From JAHEFT01 sp964443145 (GTDB lineage Bacteria > Pseudomonadota > Gammaproteobacteria > Xanthomonadales > SZUA-36), in contig CAYUBS010000062.1 in NCBI GenBank assembly GCA_964443145.1, forward strand, positions 1 through 16,344: DNA of 16,344 nt. Direction: 5' to 3'. Positions 6,533 through 14,013 of this stretch are shown in pieces (position 1 is the first letter of the stretch; the number at the start of each line of letters is the position of its first letter). Both the position numbers and the translations under genes were made by a program. The notes beneath the pieces are model-generated. The model was not told the origin of the DNA. It worked only from the letters and a program-made list of their open reading frames with translations, and did not search any database.

Positions 6533-8723
6533 CCCACCAACCTAACATATCCTTGCCAATGGACCAGCGCGGTTCGACCTCGACGGCGCCCTGGCCCAGG
6601 ACCCAGTAATCATAGGCTGCCTGTATTTCCCCGGTGGAGCGCTTGGCATCAAGCCAGCGGCTCAGCAGCGCGGCAAAATCATGTTCACCCGCACCCACGG
6701 CAAAAGCCAGCGGGGCGTTCAATCGGGAGGACTTGGGCACCACGATGGCATATTCCGGGTGCAGCAGAGACCACGCGGTGCCAATTTCAGCCTCAACTAC
6801 CAGCGTGTCAATTTCCTCACCGGCTTGCTTGAAAAAATCTTCGAAACGATCGATTTCCAGCCAGGTAATTTTAATATCCGGCAGGGACTGGATGATGGCA
6901 GGCTTGATGTATTCCAGCGGACCCGGGTAAGCAATGGTCAATTCCTTCATCGCATTGATCCGTTCCACAGAATCGAAATCTTCTCGCCGGTAGTCCCGCA
7001 CCACCACGCTGATATCGCCCGGCAGGTAGGGATCCGAAAGATCCAGCTCAACCAGCATGTGGGTGGAAATCGGCATGGTACCGACGATATCTACTTCGTC
7101 GCTGTTGAGCTGGCTCTTCAGCGTATCCCAGTGCAGTGGGACAAACTCCAGCCGAACCCCCATCTCCCGCGCCAGAATATTCAACAGCTCGACATCCAAA
7201 CCAACCAGGTCCCCTGCGCTGTTGCGGAATGTAAACGGCAAGCGGTTGGGAATGTAGCCTGCACGCAATACGCCGCGTGCTTCGATCCGCTTCAGGATTG
7301 ACCGGTCATCTGCCTGTTCGTTGACATAGCCAGGTGGCAAATCATCGCGACTGTCAAACACCGTGGTCTGGCCAGACTCCTCGATCAGATGCATTCCAAG
7401 CACAATCTCATCCGTGTGATAAGTGGTGTCAATCGTCACCGAAAGGAACAGGCGTGTCCCGGCCACCAGCAGCACCAGTAACAACACGGAGGTCCAGGTG
7501 AACCGGAGCACTTTGCGGGCAGTCAACTTCAGGTTGCCGGTCAGGGCGGCCGTGCCGATCACGCTGAATGCCAGCAGATTCATGGCGGACACCATGGTGT
7601 CGAACTTGCCGTTGATAATCCCGGTAGGCAAATACAGCTGAAACAGGTCCTGCGGAATGCGCTGGAAATCCAACAGGAAGGGCAGTGCGATCTGTGCCTT
7701 GGCAAAATAACTGCCCAGACCGACAAACAGAAAGCCCGGATAGGCATCCATTTTCATCGCATACCCTGACAGCCAGGCTGCGAAGGGAACAAACAACAGT
7801 GACAGTAGCTTTCCGGTATTCGGAAAATTGAAAGTGACCGGCACGATGACCTCGCCCAGTGAATTGGTGTCTTTGCTACTCAGCCCGTAGTCCTCGTAAA
7901 GCTTACGGCTCGCCTCGATCAGCATGGGCAGGATAATGAACACGTTTTGAGCAATGAAAGCGGTCAGCAGCGCCTCTTTCGAGTAACGAAAGATATCCCG
8001 GTAGCGAAACGGCGTAAGCATTGAGATCAGCACCGGTAAAACCCACAGCGCCAGGTAGAGTGAGGCCACTATATAGAGGGTGAAATAGGCGCCCAGGCGT
8101 GTAATCTCAGCCCAGGTCATGGTGCCTGCGGCCACCGCCACAATCGCAAAAACGCCGATAGGCGTGAGGTCCACGATGAACCGGGTGACCCGGCCCAGGG
8201 CTTCCAGGAAGGTATTGAGCGATTTGATCAGGGTTTTCTTATTGGGCATGCCGATCAGCGCGATACCAACGGCGGCACTAAAAATGACTACTGCAGGGAT
8301 AACGGTGTTCGCCATTGAGCGAAAAGGATTCGACGGAATGTAGAGGTCTACCGGGTTAATTGTAGCGACTGATTCACTTGCTTGTGCGCTGAAAAACGAT
8401 GCGCTGACAAAATCAGGCAAAGCCAACGGCATGGCAAAAACTACTACCAGGCCAATCGCCCAGAACAGCAGCATCAACAAGCCGCCTTTGACCGCCAACA
8501 GCCTTGCCAGCTTCGCATCCAGCTGCCCGAGCCCGGCTATCAGAGAAACCATCACATAGGGCAGAACGGTCATTTGCATTAAACCGATCCAAATATCGGC
8601 GATAATCTGCAAACTGGTCGCTTTTTCGCCGAAAAATAATCCGGTAATGATGCCCAGCACCAGGCCGCTGACGATTCTGAAGGTCAGGCTGGTCTTTCTC
8701 AGGTACTCGCCAATGCGTAGCAT
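6525..8723 (-). CDS. Fusion of a dicarboxylate/cation symporter-type membrane domain and a periplasmic solute-binding domain
   Basis: This 732-residue protein has two parts. Residues about 10-400 resemble the glutamate/dicarboxylate:cation symporters (GltP/DctA type) in length, helix spacing and segments such as QMTVLPYVMVSLIAGLGQLD and DLTPIGVFAIVA. Residues about 473-708 form a family 3 extracellular solute-binding domain (VLRAGYIPNRLPFTF, GLDVELLNILAREMG, DLSDPYLPGDISVVV). An extra hydrophobic segment at about 410-428 follows a basic stretch (KLTARKVLR) after the last symporter helix. By the positive-inside rule it would move the binding domain to the periplasm. Hallmark transport motifs are changed: the serine-rich hairpin reads AQNVFIILP (258-266), NMDGT reads NFPNT (299-303), and the last-helix R and N become Asp375 and Ser379 in my by-eye alignment. 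In the binding domain the usual carboxylate-binding arginine is Met556. The ligand is unknown. The small duplicated exported protein follows, overlapping by 8 bases. Confidence 0.88.
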   Translation of the reverse strand: MLRIGEYLRKTSLTFRIVSGLVLGIITGLFFGEKATSLQIIADIWIGLMQMTVLPYVMVSLIAGLGQLDAKLARLLAVKGGLLMLLFWAIGLVVVFAMPLALPDFVSASFFSAQASESVATINPVDLYIPSNPFRSMANTVIPAVVIFSAAVGIALIGMPNKKTLIKSLNTFLEALGRVTRFIVDLTPIGVFAIVAVAAGTMTWAEITRLGAYFTLYIVASLYLALWVLPVLISMLTPFRYRDIFRYSKEALLTAFIAQNVFIILPMLIEASRKLYEDYGLSSKDTNSLGEVIVPVTFNFPNTGKLLSLLFVPFAAWLSGYAMKMDAYPGFLFVGLGSYFAKAQIALPFLLDFQRIPQDLFQLYLPTGIINGKFDTMVSAMNLLAFSVIGTAALTGNLKLTARKVLRFTWTSVLLLVLLVAGTRLFLSVTIDTTYHTDEIVLGMHLIEESGQTTVFDSRDDLPPGYVNEQADDRSILKRIEARGVLRAGYIPNRLPFTFRNSAGDLVGLDVELLNILAREMGVRLEFVPLHWDTLKSQLNSDEVDIVGTMPISTHMLVELDLSDPYLPGDISVVVRDYRREDFDSVERINAMKELTIAYPGPLEYIKPAIIQSLPDIKITWLEIDRFEDFFKQAGEEIDTLVVEAEIGTAWSLLHPEYAIVVPKSSRLNAPLAFAVGAGEHDFAALLSRWLDAKRSTGEIQAAYDYWVLGQGAVEVEPRWSIGKDMLGWWDE

Positions 8724-8797
8724 TTAATTTCAATTCTCTAATGAGTACAGGTCAGAGTACTATATCGCTACATATTTTCAATGCGACACCATTTTCC
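8724..8797. other. Divergent intergenic region between the fusion transporter and a serine hydrolase gene
   Basis: These 74 AT-rich bases lie between divergent genes. A direct repeat AGTAC occurs at 8744-8748 and again about ten bases later, next to TACTATATC, which could serve as a -10 element for the + strand gene, but no good -35 is visible. On the - strand, GAGA lies about ten bases before the transporter ATG. Promoters are expected here but not pinned down. Confidence 0.35.
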
Positions 8798-9706
8798 ATG
8801 CGCGATTTTATCACCGCAAAAAAGTGTTCCTGGCTGCTTCTGGCCTGTGCCCTCCTGGCTCATGCGCCCCTGATGGCTCTGGAAGCAACCCATTTGCTGA
8901 TCGAATCTGCTGATCCGGACCTGCAGGTCAAGTTGGAACAAGTGGTACGTGAACAAGGCCTGTCCGCTGCAGCCGGGCGGGGCGAACTGGCTCTGGCATT
9001 GGTGATTGTGACCGACCCCGACAACCCGCGTATGGCTGAGATCAACGGCCACGACATGGTCTATGCTGCCAGCCTTCCCAAAATCGCCATACTGCTCGGG
9101 GCAGCCGCTGCTATCGACGAAGGGCGACTGGAACTGACCGAAGTTCTGCACCAGGACTTGAACAACATGATTCGTTATTCCTGCAACGAGTGCGCCACGC
9201 GGGTGCTTGTACAGGTGGGACGCAAAGAATTACTGGCCACGCTGCAGTCGCCGGAATACCGATTTTACGAAGAGGATGGCGACGGCGGGCTGTGGGTAGG
9301 CAAAGACTATGGGCCCTCCTCCGCCTACCAGCGTGACCCGCTGGGAGGGCTTTCTCATGGCGCCACGGCATTCCAGGCTGCACGCTTCTATTACAAGCTC
9401 CACACCCTGACGCTGGTCAGTCCGGAACAGTCCGAGATGATGCTGGATGTGCTTGCCCGGCCCGGCCTTTCGCATAAATTTGTAAAAGGGCTGGCCGCCT
9501 ACGATGGCCTGGAAATTTTCCGGAAATCAGGTACCTGGAGAAATTACCACGCCGACAGCGTGCTGGTCCGGATGGGCGGACACGGGTACATCCTGATCGG
9601 GCTCGCACAGAACCCGAAGGGCGCGCAATGGCTGGTGCAGCTGGCCGGCCCGCTGCACGAACTGGCCATTGCCGAAAGTAAGGCCCGCCAGGATGCGTTC
9701 GATTGA
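8798..9706 (+). CDS. Exported serine hydrolase of the class A beta-lactamase / DD-peptidase fold
   Basis: From ATG 8798 the protein has 302 residues and begins with a signal peptide (core CSWLLLACALLAHAPLMA). The in-frame ATG at 8741 would add 19 residues ahead of it and is less likely; neither start has a clear ribosome site. All three active-site motifs are present in order with normal spacing: S-L-P-K at 92-95 (nucleophile Ser92, Lys95), S-C-N at 128-130 and K-S-G at 243-245. I do not find the E-x-x-x-N omega-loop glutamate needed for deacylation in class A beta-lactamases. A peptidoglycan-type peptidase or other amidase/esterase is therefore more likely than antibiotic resistance. It is divergent from the fusion transporter and ends one base from the stop of another serine hydrolase gene on the opposite strand. 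Fold sure; substrate unknown. Confidence 0.85.
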   Translation: MRDFITAKKCSWLLLACALLAHAPLMALEATHLLIESADPDLQVKLEQVVREQGLSAAAGRGELALALVIVTDPDNPRMAEINGHDMVYAASLPKIAILLGAAAAIDEGRLELTEVLHQDLNNMIRYSCNECATRVLVQVGRKELLATLQSPEYRFYEEDGDGGLWVGKDYGPSSAYQRDPLGGLSHGATAFQAARFYYKLHTLTLVSPEQSEMMLDVLARPGLSHKFVKGLAAYDGLEIFRKSGTWRNYHADSVLVRMGGHGYILIGLAQNPKGAQWLVQLAGPLHELAIAESKARQDAFD

Positions 9707-9707
9707 C

Positions 9708-10997
9708 TCAGTCAGCCGGCGCCTGTGGCGGGTTATTTTTCTTGATCAGACGATGAATCTCGGTCCCCATGGTCTGGTGAGTAACCGCGCCATTCTCGCG
9801 TAGCACATTAGAAATCACGATCGTGATGTAATGCAGCTTCACCCCGTCAATTTCCTGCTCGACGATGGCGACTGAATTCATGTAGTTATACACGTTGCCG
9901 TGATACGGGGTGCAATTGAAGCCTTCCTCTTCCTTACATTTGTACAGCGAGCCGGATTTGAAATAAACAGCGGCTTCTTTCAGTTCCGGCGAGGAAGCAT
10001 AGCGAATACGCCTTTCAGTCATATACAGCAGACGCTTAAACTGACGACTGCTCCACTCATCTACCAAGTCGCCCTGCTCCATCTTCAACACAAACTCCAT
10101 CAGGGACCGCGCCGTGGCGTAGCTGTTGCCGCCGCCAGCGACGTTATGTTTGCCCTGTCGCGTGAAGAAGCTGCCCTGGCGTATTTCGCCCAGCGAAAAG
10201 CCGTTGCGTGTAACCGGCTCCCAGAAAGTGGCCTGGAACAGCCGTGTCAGATCGGCCCTTGGCGTATCATTAAAAAACGCTCGAATTTCCTCTTCTGAAA
10301 CCGGGTAGGCCTGCCCAAAATGCTTGAGCAGCATGGCATCGCGCATGATCATGGCGGCCGCGGAATTGGAGCTGACCGACAGCATCCAGTCGAAGTATTC
10401 CCACACCGAACCCTGGTCGCCAACCTTCATCGGGCGACGGATCAATTCTTTGGTCTCCACGTTGAAGAGACGAATCGTGTGATGGTCACTTTGCGAAAAA
10501 TCATCCGCCGTCATGATCGTATCGTGGAGTACCTGCTTGCGACGCTCGAGGTCATCCGGCCAGGTATCCGCCAGTGCCTGGAAATAACCCAAAGCGGCCA
10601 GCAGCTTGCCCACGCTGCCGACGTTTTGCTTGTGATCACCGCGATATTCGGCATAACGGAGGTTATCGAGATCGGTCAGATCGAGCACGGCAATTCCATA
10701 ACGGTCTGCGTTTTCACCCAACAAAGCTTTTACTTGAGCCGTGAACCCGGGATCCGGTGCGGGTAACACCAGATCCGGATGATCGGCCAGCCGGATATCG
10801 ACCTGCTCGGTGGTCAGCATGGCGCCGGGAGGTTGAAAGCCGCCGACGGCGAGCCCTTCGTTGGCCAGCCGGGCGCCTTCCACGCGACGGATGCCGGTCT
10901 CTTCGTAACCGTCAAGCGGATACCCGAAAACAGGCTGGATTCCGGACAGGGTGGTCAGCAGTACAGTCAAAGCAAGAAGTTTTAATCGATTCATCAT
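9708..10997 (-). CDS. Exported serine hydrolase (beta-lactamase/penicillin-binding fold), coupled to the dikinase-like gene
   Basis: This 429-residue protein has a signal peptide (core LLALTVLLTTLSGIQPVFG). The penicillin-recognising triad of motifs is seen as S-V-G-K at 128-131 (Ser128, Lys131), S-S-N at 209-211 and K-S-G at 347-349. It is longer than class A beta-lactamases (about 290), with an N-terminal region of about 90 residues and insertions between motifs; Cys354 and Cys362 may form a disulfide just after K-S-G. It shares the fold but little sequence with the neighbouring hydrolase at 8798-9706. ATG 10997 overlaps the dikinase-like stop as ATGA, with a second ATG directly after, so the two are almost surely translated from one transcript. 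The product may be a cell-wall peptidase or an amidase/esterase; the sequence does not decide. Confidence 0.85.
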   Translation of the reverse strand: MMNRLKLLALTVLLTTLSGIQPVFGYPLDGYEETGIRRVEGARLANEGLAVGGFQPPGAMLTTEQVDIRLADHPDLVLPAPDPGFTAQVKALLGENADRYGIAVLDLTDLDNLRYAEYRGDHKQNVGSVGKLLAALGYFQALADTWPDDLERRKQVLHDTIMTADDFSQSDHHTIRLFNVETKELIRRPMKVGDQGSVWEYFDWMLSVSSNSAAAMIMRDAMLLKHFGQAYPVSEEEIRAFFNDTPRADLTRLFQATFWEPVTRNGFSLGEIRQGSFFTRQGKHNVAGGGNSYATARSLMEFVLKMEQGDLVDEWSSRQFKRLLYMTERRIRYASSPELKEAAVYFKSGSLYKCKEEEGFNCTPYHGNVYNYMNSVAIVEQEIDGVKLHYITIVISNVLRENGAVTHQTMGTEIHRLIKKNNPPQAPAD

Positions 10998-13918
10998 TCC
11001 GGTACTCCATTCATGTCAACGGTAACGGAACCGGCAACCTTGTGCCGGGCTTCCATTTCATGCAGGTATTCAATGCCCTGGGCAGCCTTGCTTTCCAGGA
11101 AGGGGCGCAGCTGGAACAAGCGCATTTCCCCGTTGAGAAAACCAAACTCCACATCGGCTGGGGCTGAATTTCCTTCGTCATCGGTAATCGGTGGGAACTT
11201 GTCCGGCAGGTGGGTGGCGAAATCGATGACTTGCGCAATTTCCGCCGGCTGCAGCACCGTATCACTGCCGCTGCTGGGCAGAAACAGCAGTCCGCCCTGC
11301 GGGTCGGGAACCCGTCGCCACTCAGCTGTTGCGGTAGCCAGCACCCGGACGTGGGATCCATCCAGGGGGATTCGCAGGGATTCGGCAGCCTGGCCATCGA
11401 CCGCTCCGCCCAGCCCTTCGTTTACCGCCACGGAAACGACCGAACGGTCACCGGTATCGATATCCTGCGTGACCAGCACGCCGGAACTATCAGAGGCGAC
11501 AGACTCCAGCAACAAAATGGAGGTATAAACATGCTCCGGCGCCGTCATGTGGGACTGGCGCCAGGCAAAAGCGCGCGCGGTGAATGGCGACGCCCAGACA
11601 TCGGAGATGCCGCTCAGTAATTCATCGAAACCTACCACGTTGGGCAGGGTCAGGTTCAATCCGGCGCCGGTGAACCCGGCGAGGTCCTCCACGTTGGTAT
11701 CTGAACGTACGAACACTCCAGGCGGGTTATCCGATCCGAAAGTTTCTTTCAATGCAGCACGCAGCCGGCTCTTGAATTGATCACTGAGTTGCGTGTTGAC
11801 GATAATGTCGTAGAGCTCAGCACGGAAAGCTTCCGCCTGCACATCATGCTGTGGATCACCGACAGGAATCGCCTCCAGTTGCCGGTAAGTCTCAACCATC
11901 CAGTCAAACACGGTTCCGTCACCGCCGGGATGGGCCTGCTCCAGCGTTTCCTGCCGGAAAATGCCAAAGGGTATGGCCAAACCACGCGAAACCTGACCCG
12001 GGTAGTGCTTGCGAAGCTCGCCCAGTTTGGCGGCTTTTGGCCCCACGATACGACCTGAATCAGATGCCTTGAGGTTATCGAGCTGCATCAGATCACGGAC
12101 ACTGAGGTCAAGCTTTTCCAGGTCGGGTCTGATCACAATACCTTCCAGGGCCTCAGCTTCTCTGAACACCTTACTCCAGCGGTCTGACCAAAGTGACATT
12201 TCAACCAGGCCCGATTTGCTCACCGCCATGACCACCTGCTGCCCGTTGTATTTCTGCAGCTCGGGGATCAGGCTCTCATCGACCGTCACGTTTGGAATAC
12301 CCAGGTTTCTGGCCAGCAATTGCACATGTGAAAGCGGGTTCCCCTCGCCAGCTGTCAGGATCCCGGCAACCGGCGGCAGGTCCGAAACCGTTTCGGGCAG
12401 CATGTAGATGCCATCAGATTGAAAATTCTCCAGGTTGGTGAGATTCGGCTCAACGTGCAGGACTCCCCTGGCCAGGCCCGGATTCAGGGCCGTGAAACCC
12501 ACCCCAACGTCCTGGTCAAACAGCCGGTGTTTGACGCCGGCCAGGCGATTCGCATCACGTGATAAGCCGTCGATGACCTTGGAATATATGAACAGCGGAC
12601 TACCGCGCAACTGGTCCTGGATAAACAACATTGCCATTGGCTCAATCTGTGCGAGCTTTTCCATCGATTTGAAAAAATGCATGCGCAGACTCTGCGTTCC
12701 CCAGCCCGGCGCCCGGCCCAGATAGGCCAGGTCCCGCAGGTACAGGTCCAGCGGGATGGAATCCTGCTGCATCGGCTCCAGTGTAAGCACCATCTCATCC
12801 AGCAAGCGGGCGTTGATCACCCCGGTGCCGTAAGCAGCCTGGCCCGATGACGCCAGGTAGGAAACGCGATGCTTGCGACTGGCGTTGGGCAGCCCGGGTT
12901 TCAATTCGGATGCCGCACGGAAATTCTCACCCTCAACCCGCAAGCTCAGATCAAGCAACTCCAGCCGTACCTGGGGAGACCTGACCCGTTCGATGTTGCG
13001 GCGTAAATCGGCCAGTAGTTCCGCCGAGGCGGCAAAGCGGTTTTCAGCTGAAGTATTAACGGTCAGCCTGGCGGCGTAATCGCGCAGCATTTTCTGCAAC
13101 CAGGGGGCAGCCGTGTAGCGTGAAGCCATTTCATTGAGCTCAGCGCCCAGCGGGGCGGAGCGGTAAATACCGTCTATTTCGTCCGCCAGGTCGAGATAAG
13201 GCTTACGCGCTGCTTCTGAATCCAATGACGCAGCATATTGCCTGACGCTATCGGCATCTTCGGCTCCCGGCGAGCCATGTATTTTGGCCCGCAAAGGCTT
13301 GAACGCCGGATTCTTGTCGGAAAGTGAAGCCGATACCTGGCGTACGTTCTGTATCGAGGCACTGTTTGTTCCATGCGGCAGTGTCCTGACGCCTGCCCGA
13401 AGAGCCGCGAAGCCCTGGCCGGTCCAGTAGGGCCTGGATGCCATTTCAATCAGCAATTCGCGGGCTGCCGCTCGCTCGTCTTCTTCCTGGATTGCGCCGC
13501 GGTAATAAAGCGCCCGCCGTAAAATCCAACCATCATCGGTAGCCATCAGGAAGCGTTCGATCAGGATTTGCGCATAAGCGTCGCTAAAACCCGGAGCGTC
13601 GATCATCGCTTTGGCATCGGCACCCGCCAGTACGTTTGCCACCAGGTAACCCTGGGCCCGGAGTTCGTTGGTACGACCGCTCCATTCACCATGCTGGTAC
13701 CCGCCGCCATGATCGCTACAGGCATAAGACTGGGGCGGCTTTACCGTGCCGTCGTTGCAGAACCACCGGAGACGGGCGAACGGACCCCGCTCAAGGCCCT
13801 TCATTTCTTCTACCCAGCCCTGGTACTTTTCGCTGTCCGGCTTCGTTTCATTTGCTGCAGACAGCACGGGAACCAGCACAAACAGCCCGGCCAGACAACA
13901 CAACAGGATCTTTCGCAT
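10994..13918 (-). CDS. Exported dikinase-like protein: helical N-terminus, phosphohistidine domain, ATP-grasp (PPDK_N) domain
   Basis: This 974-residue protein begins with a Sec signal peptide (MRKILLCCLAGLFVLVPVLS). Residues about 30-440 are a mainly helical region I do not recognise, with Cys54 and Cys67 near its start. A swivelling phosphohistidine domain follows at about 480-575, with His531 in GEGNPLSHVQLLARNLGIPNV (525-544). A PEP/pyruvate-dikinase-type ATP-grasp domain spans about 620-945: VGPKAAKLGEL (Lys628), VFVRSDTNVED (Arg738), then DVEFGF and LFQLRPF (Glu924, Gln936, Arg938). These match ATP-binding residues known in pyruvate phosphate dikinase, so the site looks intact. The PEP/pyruvate barrel is absent and the His domain precedes ATP-grasp, the order seen in glucan, water dikinases. 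It would transfer a phosphoryl group via His531 to an unknown acceptor. An exported ATP-dependent enzyme is odd. Start supported by GGGGAG six bases before the ATG. Next gene overlaps by ATGA. Confidence 0.85.
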   Translation of the reverse strand: MRKILLCCLAGLFVLVPVLSAANETKPDSEKYQGWVEEMKGLERGPFARLRWFCNDGTVKPPQSYACSDHGGGYQHGEWSGRTNELRAQGYLVANVLAGADAKAMIDAPGFSDAYAQILIERFLMATDDGWILRRALYYRGAIQEEDERAAARELLIEMASRPYWTGQGFAALRAGVRTLPHGTNSASIQNVRQVSASLSDKNPAFKPLRAKIHGSPGAEDADSVRQYAASLDSEAARKPYLDLADEIDGIYRSAPLGAELNEMASRYTAAPWLQKMLRDYAARLTVNTSAENRFAASAELLADLRRNIERVRSPQVRLELLDLSLRVEGENFRAASELKPGLPNASRKHRVSYLASSGQAAYGTGVINARLLDEMVLTLEPMQQDSIPLDLYLRDLAYLGRAPGWGTQSLRMHFFKSMEKLAQIEPMAMLFIQDQLRGSPLFIYSKVIDGLSRDANRLAGVKHRLFDQDVGVGFTALNPGLARGVLHVEPNLTNLENFQSDGIYMLPETVSDLPPVAGILTAGEGNPLSHVQLLARNLGIPNVTVDESLIPELQKYNGQQVVMAVSKSGLVEMSLWSDRWSKVFREAEALEGIVIRPDLEKLDLSVRDLMQLDNLKASDSGRIVGPKAAKLGELRKHYPGQVSRGLAIPFGIFRQETLEQAHPGGDGTVFDWMVETYRQLEAIPVGDPQHDVQAEAFRAELYDIIVNTQLSDQFKSRLRAALKETFGSDNPPGVFVRSDTNVEDLAGFTGAGLNLTLPNVVGFDELLSGISDVWASPFTARAFAWRQSHMTAPEHVYTSILLLESVASDSSGVLVTQDIDTGDRSVVSVAVNEGLGGAVDGQAAESLRIPLDGSHVRVLATATAEWRRVPDPQGGLLFLPSSGSDTVLQPAEIAQVIDFATHLPDKFPPITDDEGNSAPADVEFGFLNGEMRLFQLRPFLESKAAQGIEYLHEMEARHKVAGSVTVDMNGVPE

Positions 13919-14013
13919 GACGCACTCCCCGAATGGGAAAATAGATGATCCCCTGATGATAACTTAAGACGGACAGGAATTTTAGCCGCGCTTGCCCGGA
14001 GCGTGTAGCTTTG
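13919..14013 (-). promoter_or_regulatory. 95-base gap upstream of the dikinase-like gene, with a strong ribosome binding site
   Basis: Read on the - strand, GGGGAG (at 13925-13930) lies six bases before the ATG at 13918 and is the best Shine-Dalgarno in the window. Further up, TTAAGT followed 16 bases later by TCTATT is a weak promoter-like pair (3/6 and 4/6 consensus matches). No terminator hairpin follows the metallophosphoesterase gene here, so read-through from upstream is possible. Confidence 0.5.

Noticed and set aside
8798..9706. Calling this gene an antibiotic-resistance beta-lactamase
   Set aside because: The three fold motifs are shared with peptidases and other hydrolases, and the deacylating omega-loop glutamate is not evident.
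10994..13918. Calling this gene phosphoenolpyruvate synthase (ppsA) or pyruvate phosphate dikinase
   Set aside because: The domain order is reversed, the PEP/pyruvate barrel is absent and there is a signal peptide.
13931..13960. Possible hairpin (GGGA ... TCCC) upstream of the dikinase-like gene
   Set aside because: The arms are only four bases with a ten-base loop, and no T-run follows on either strand.
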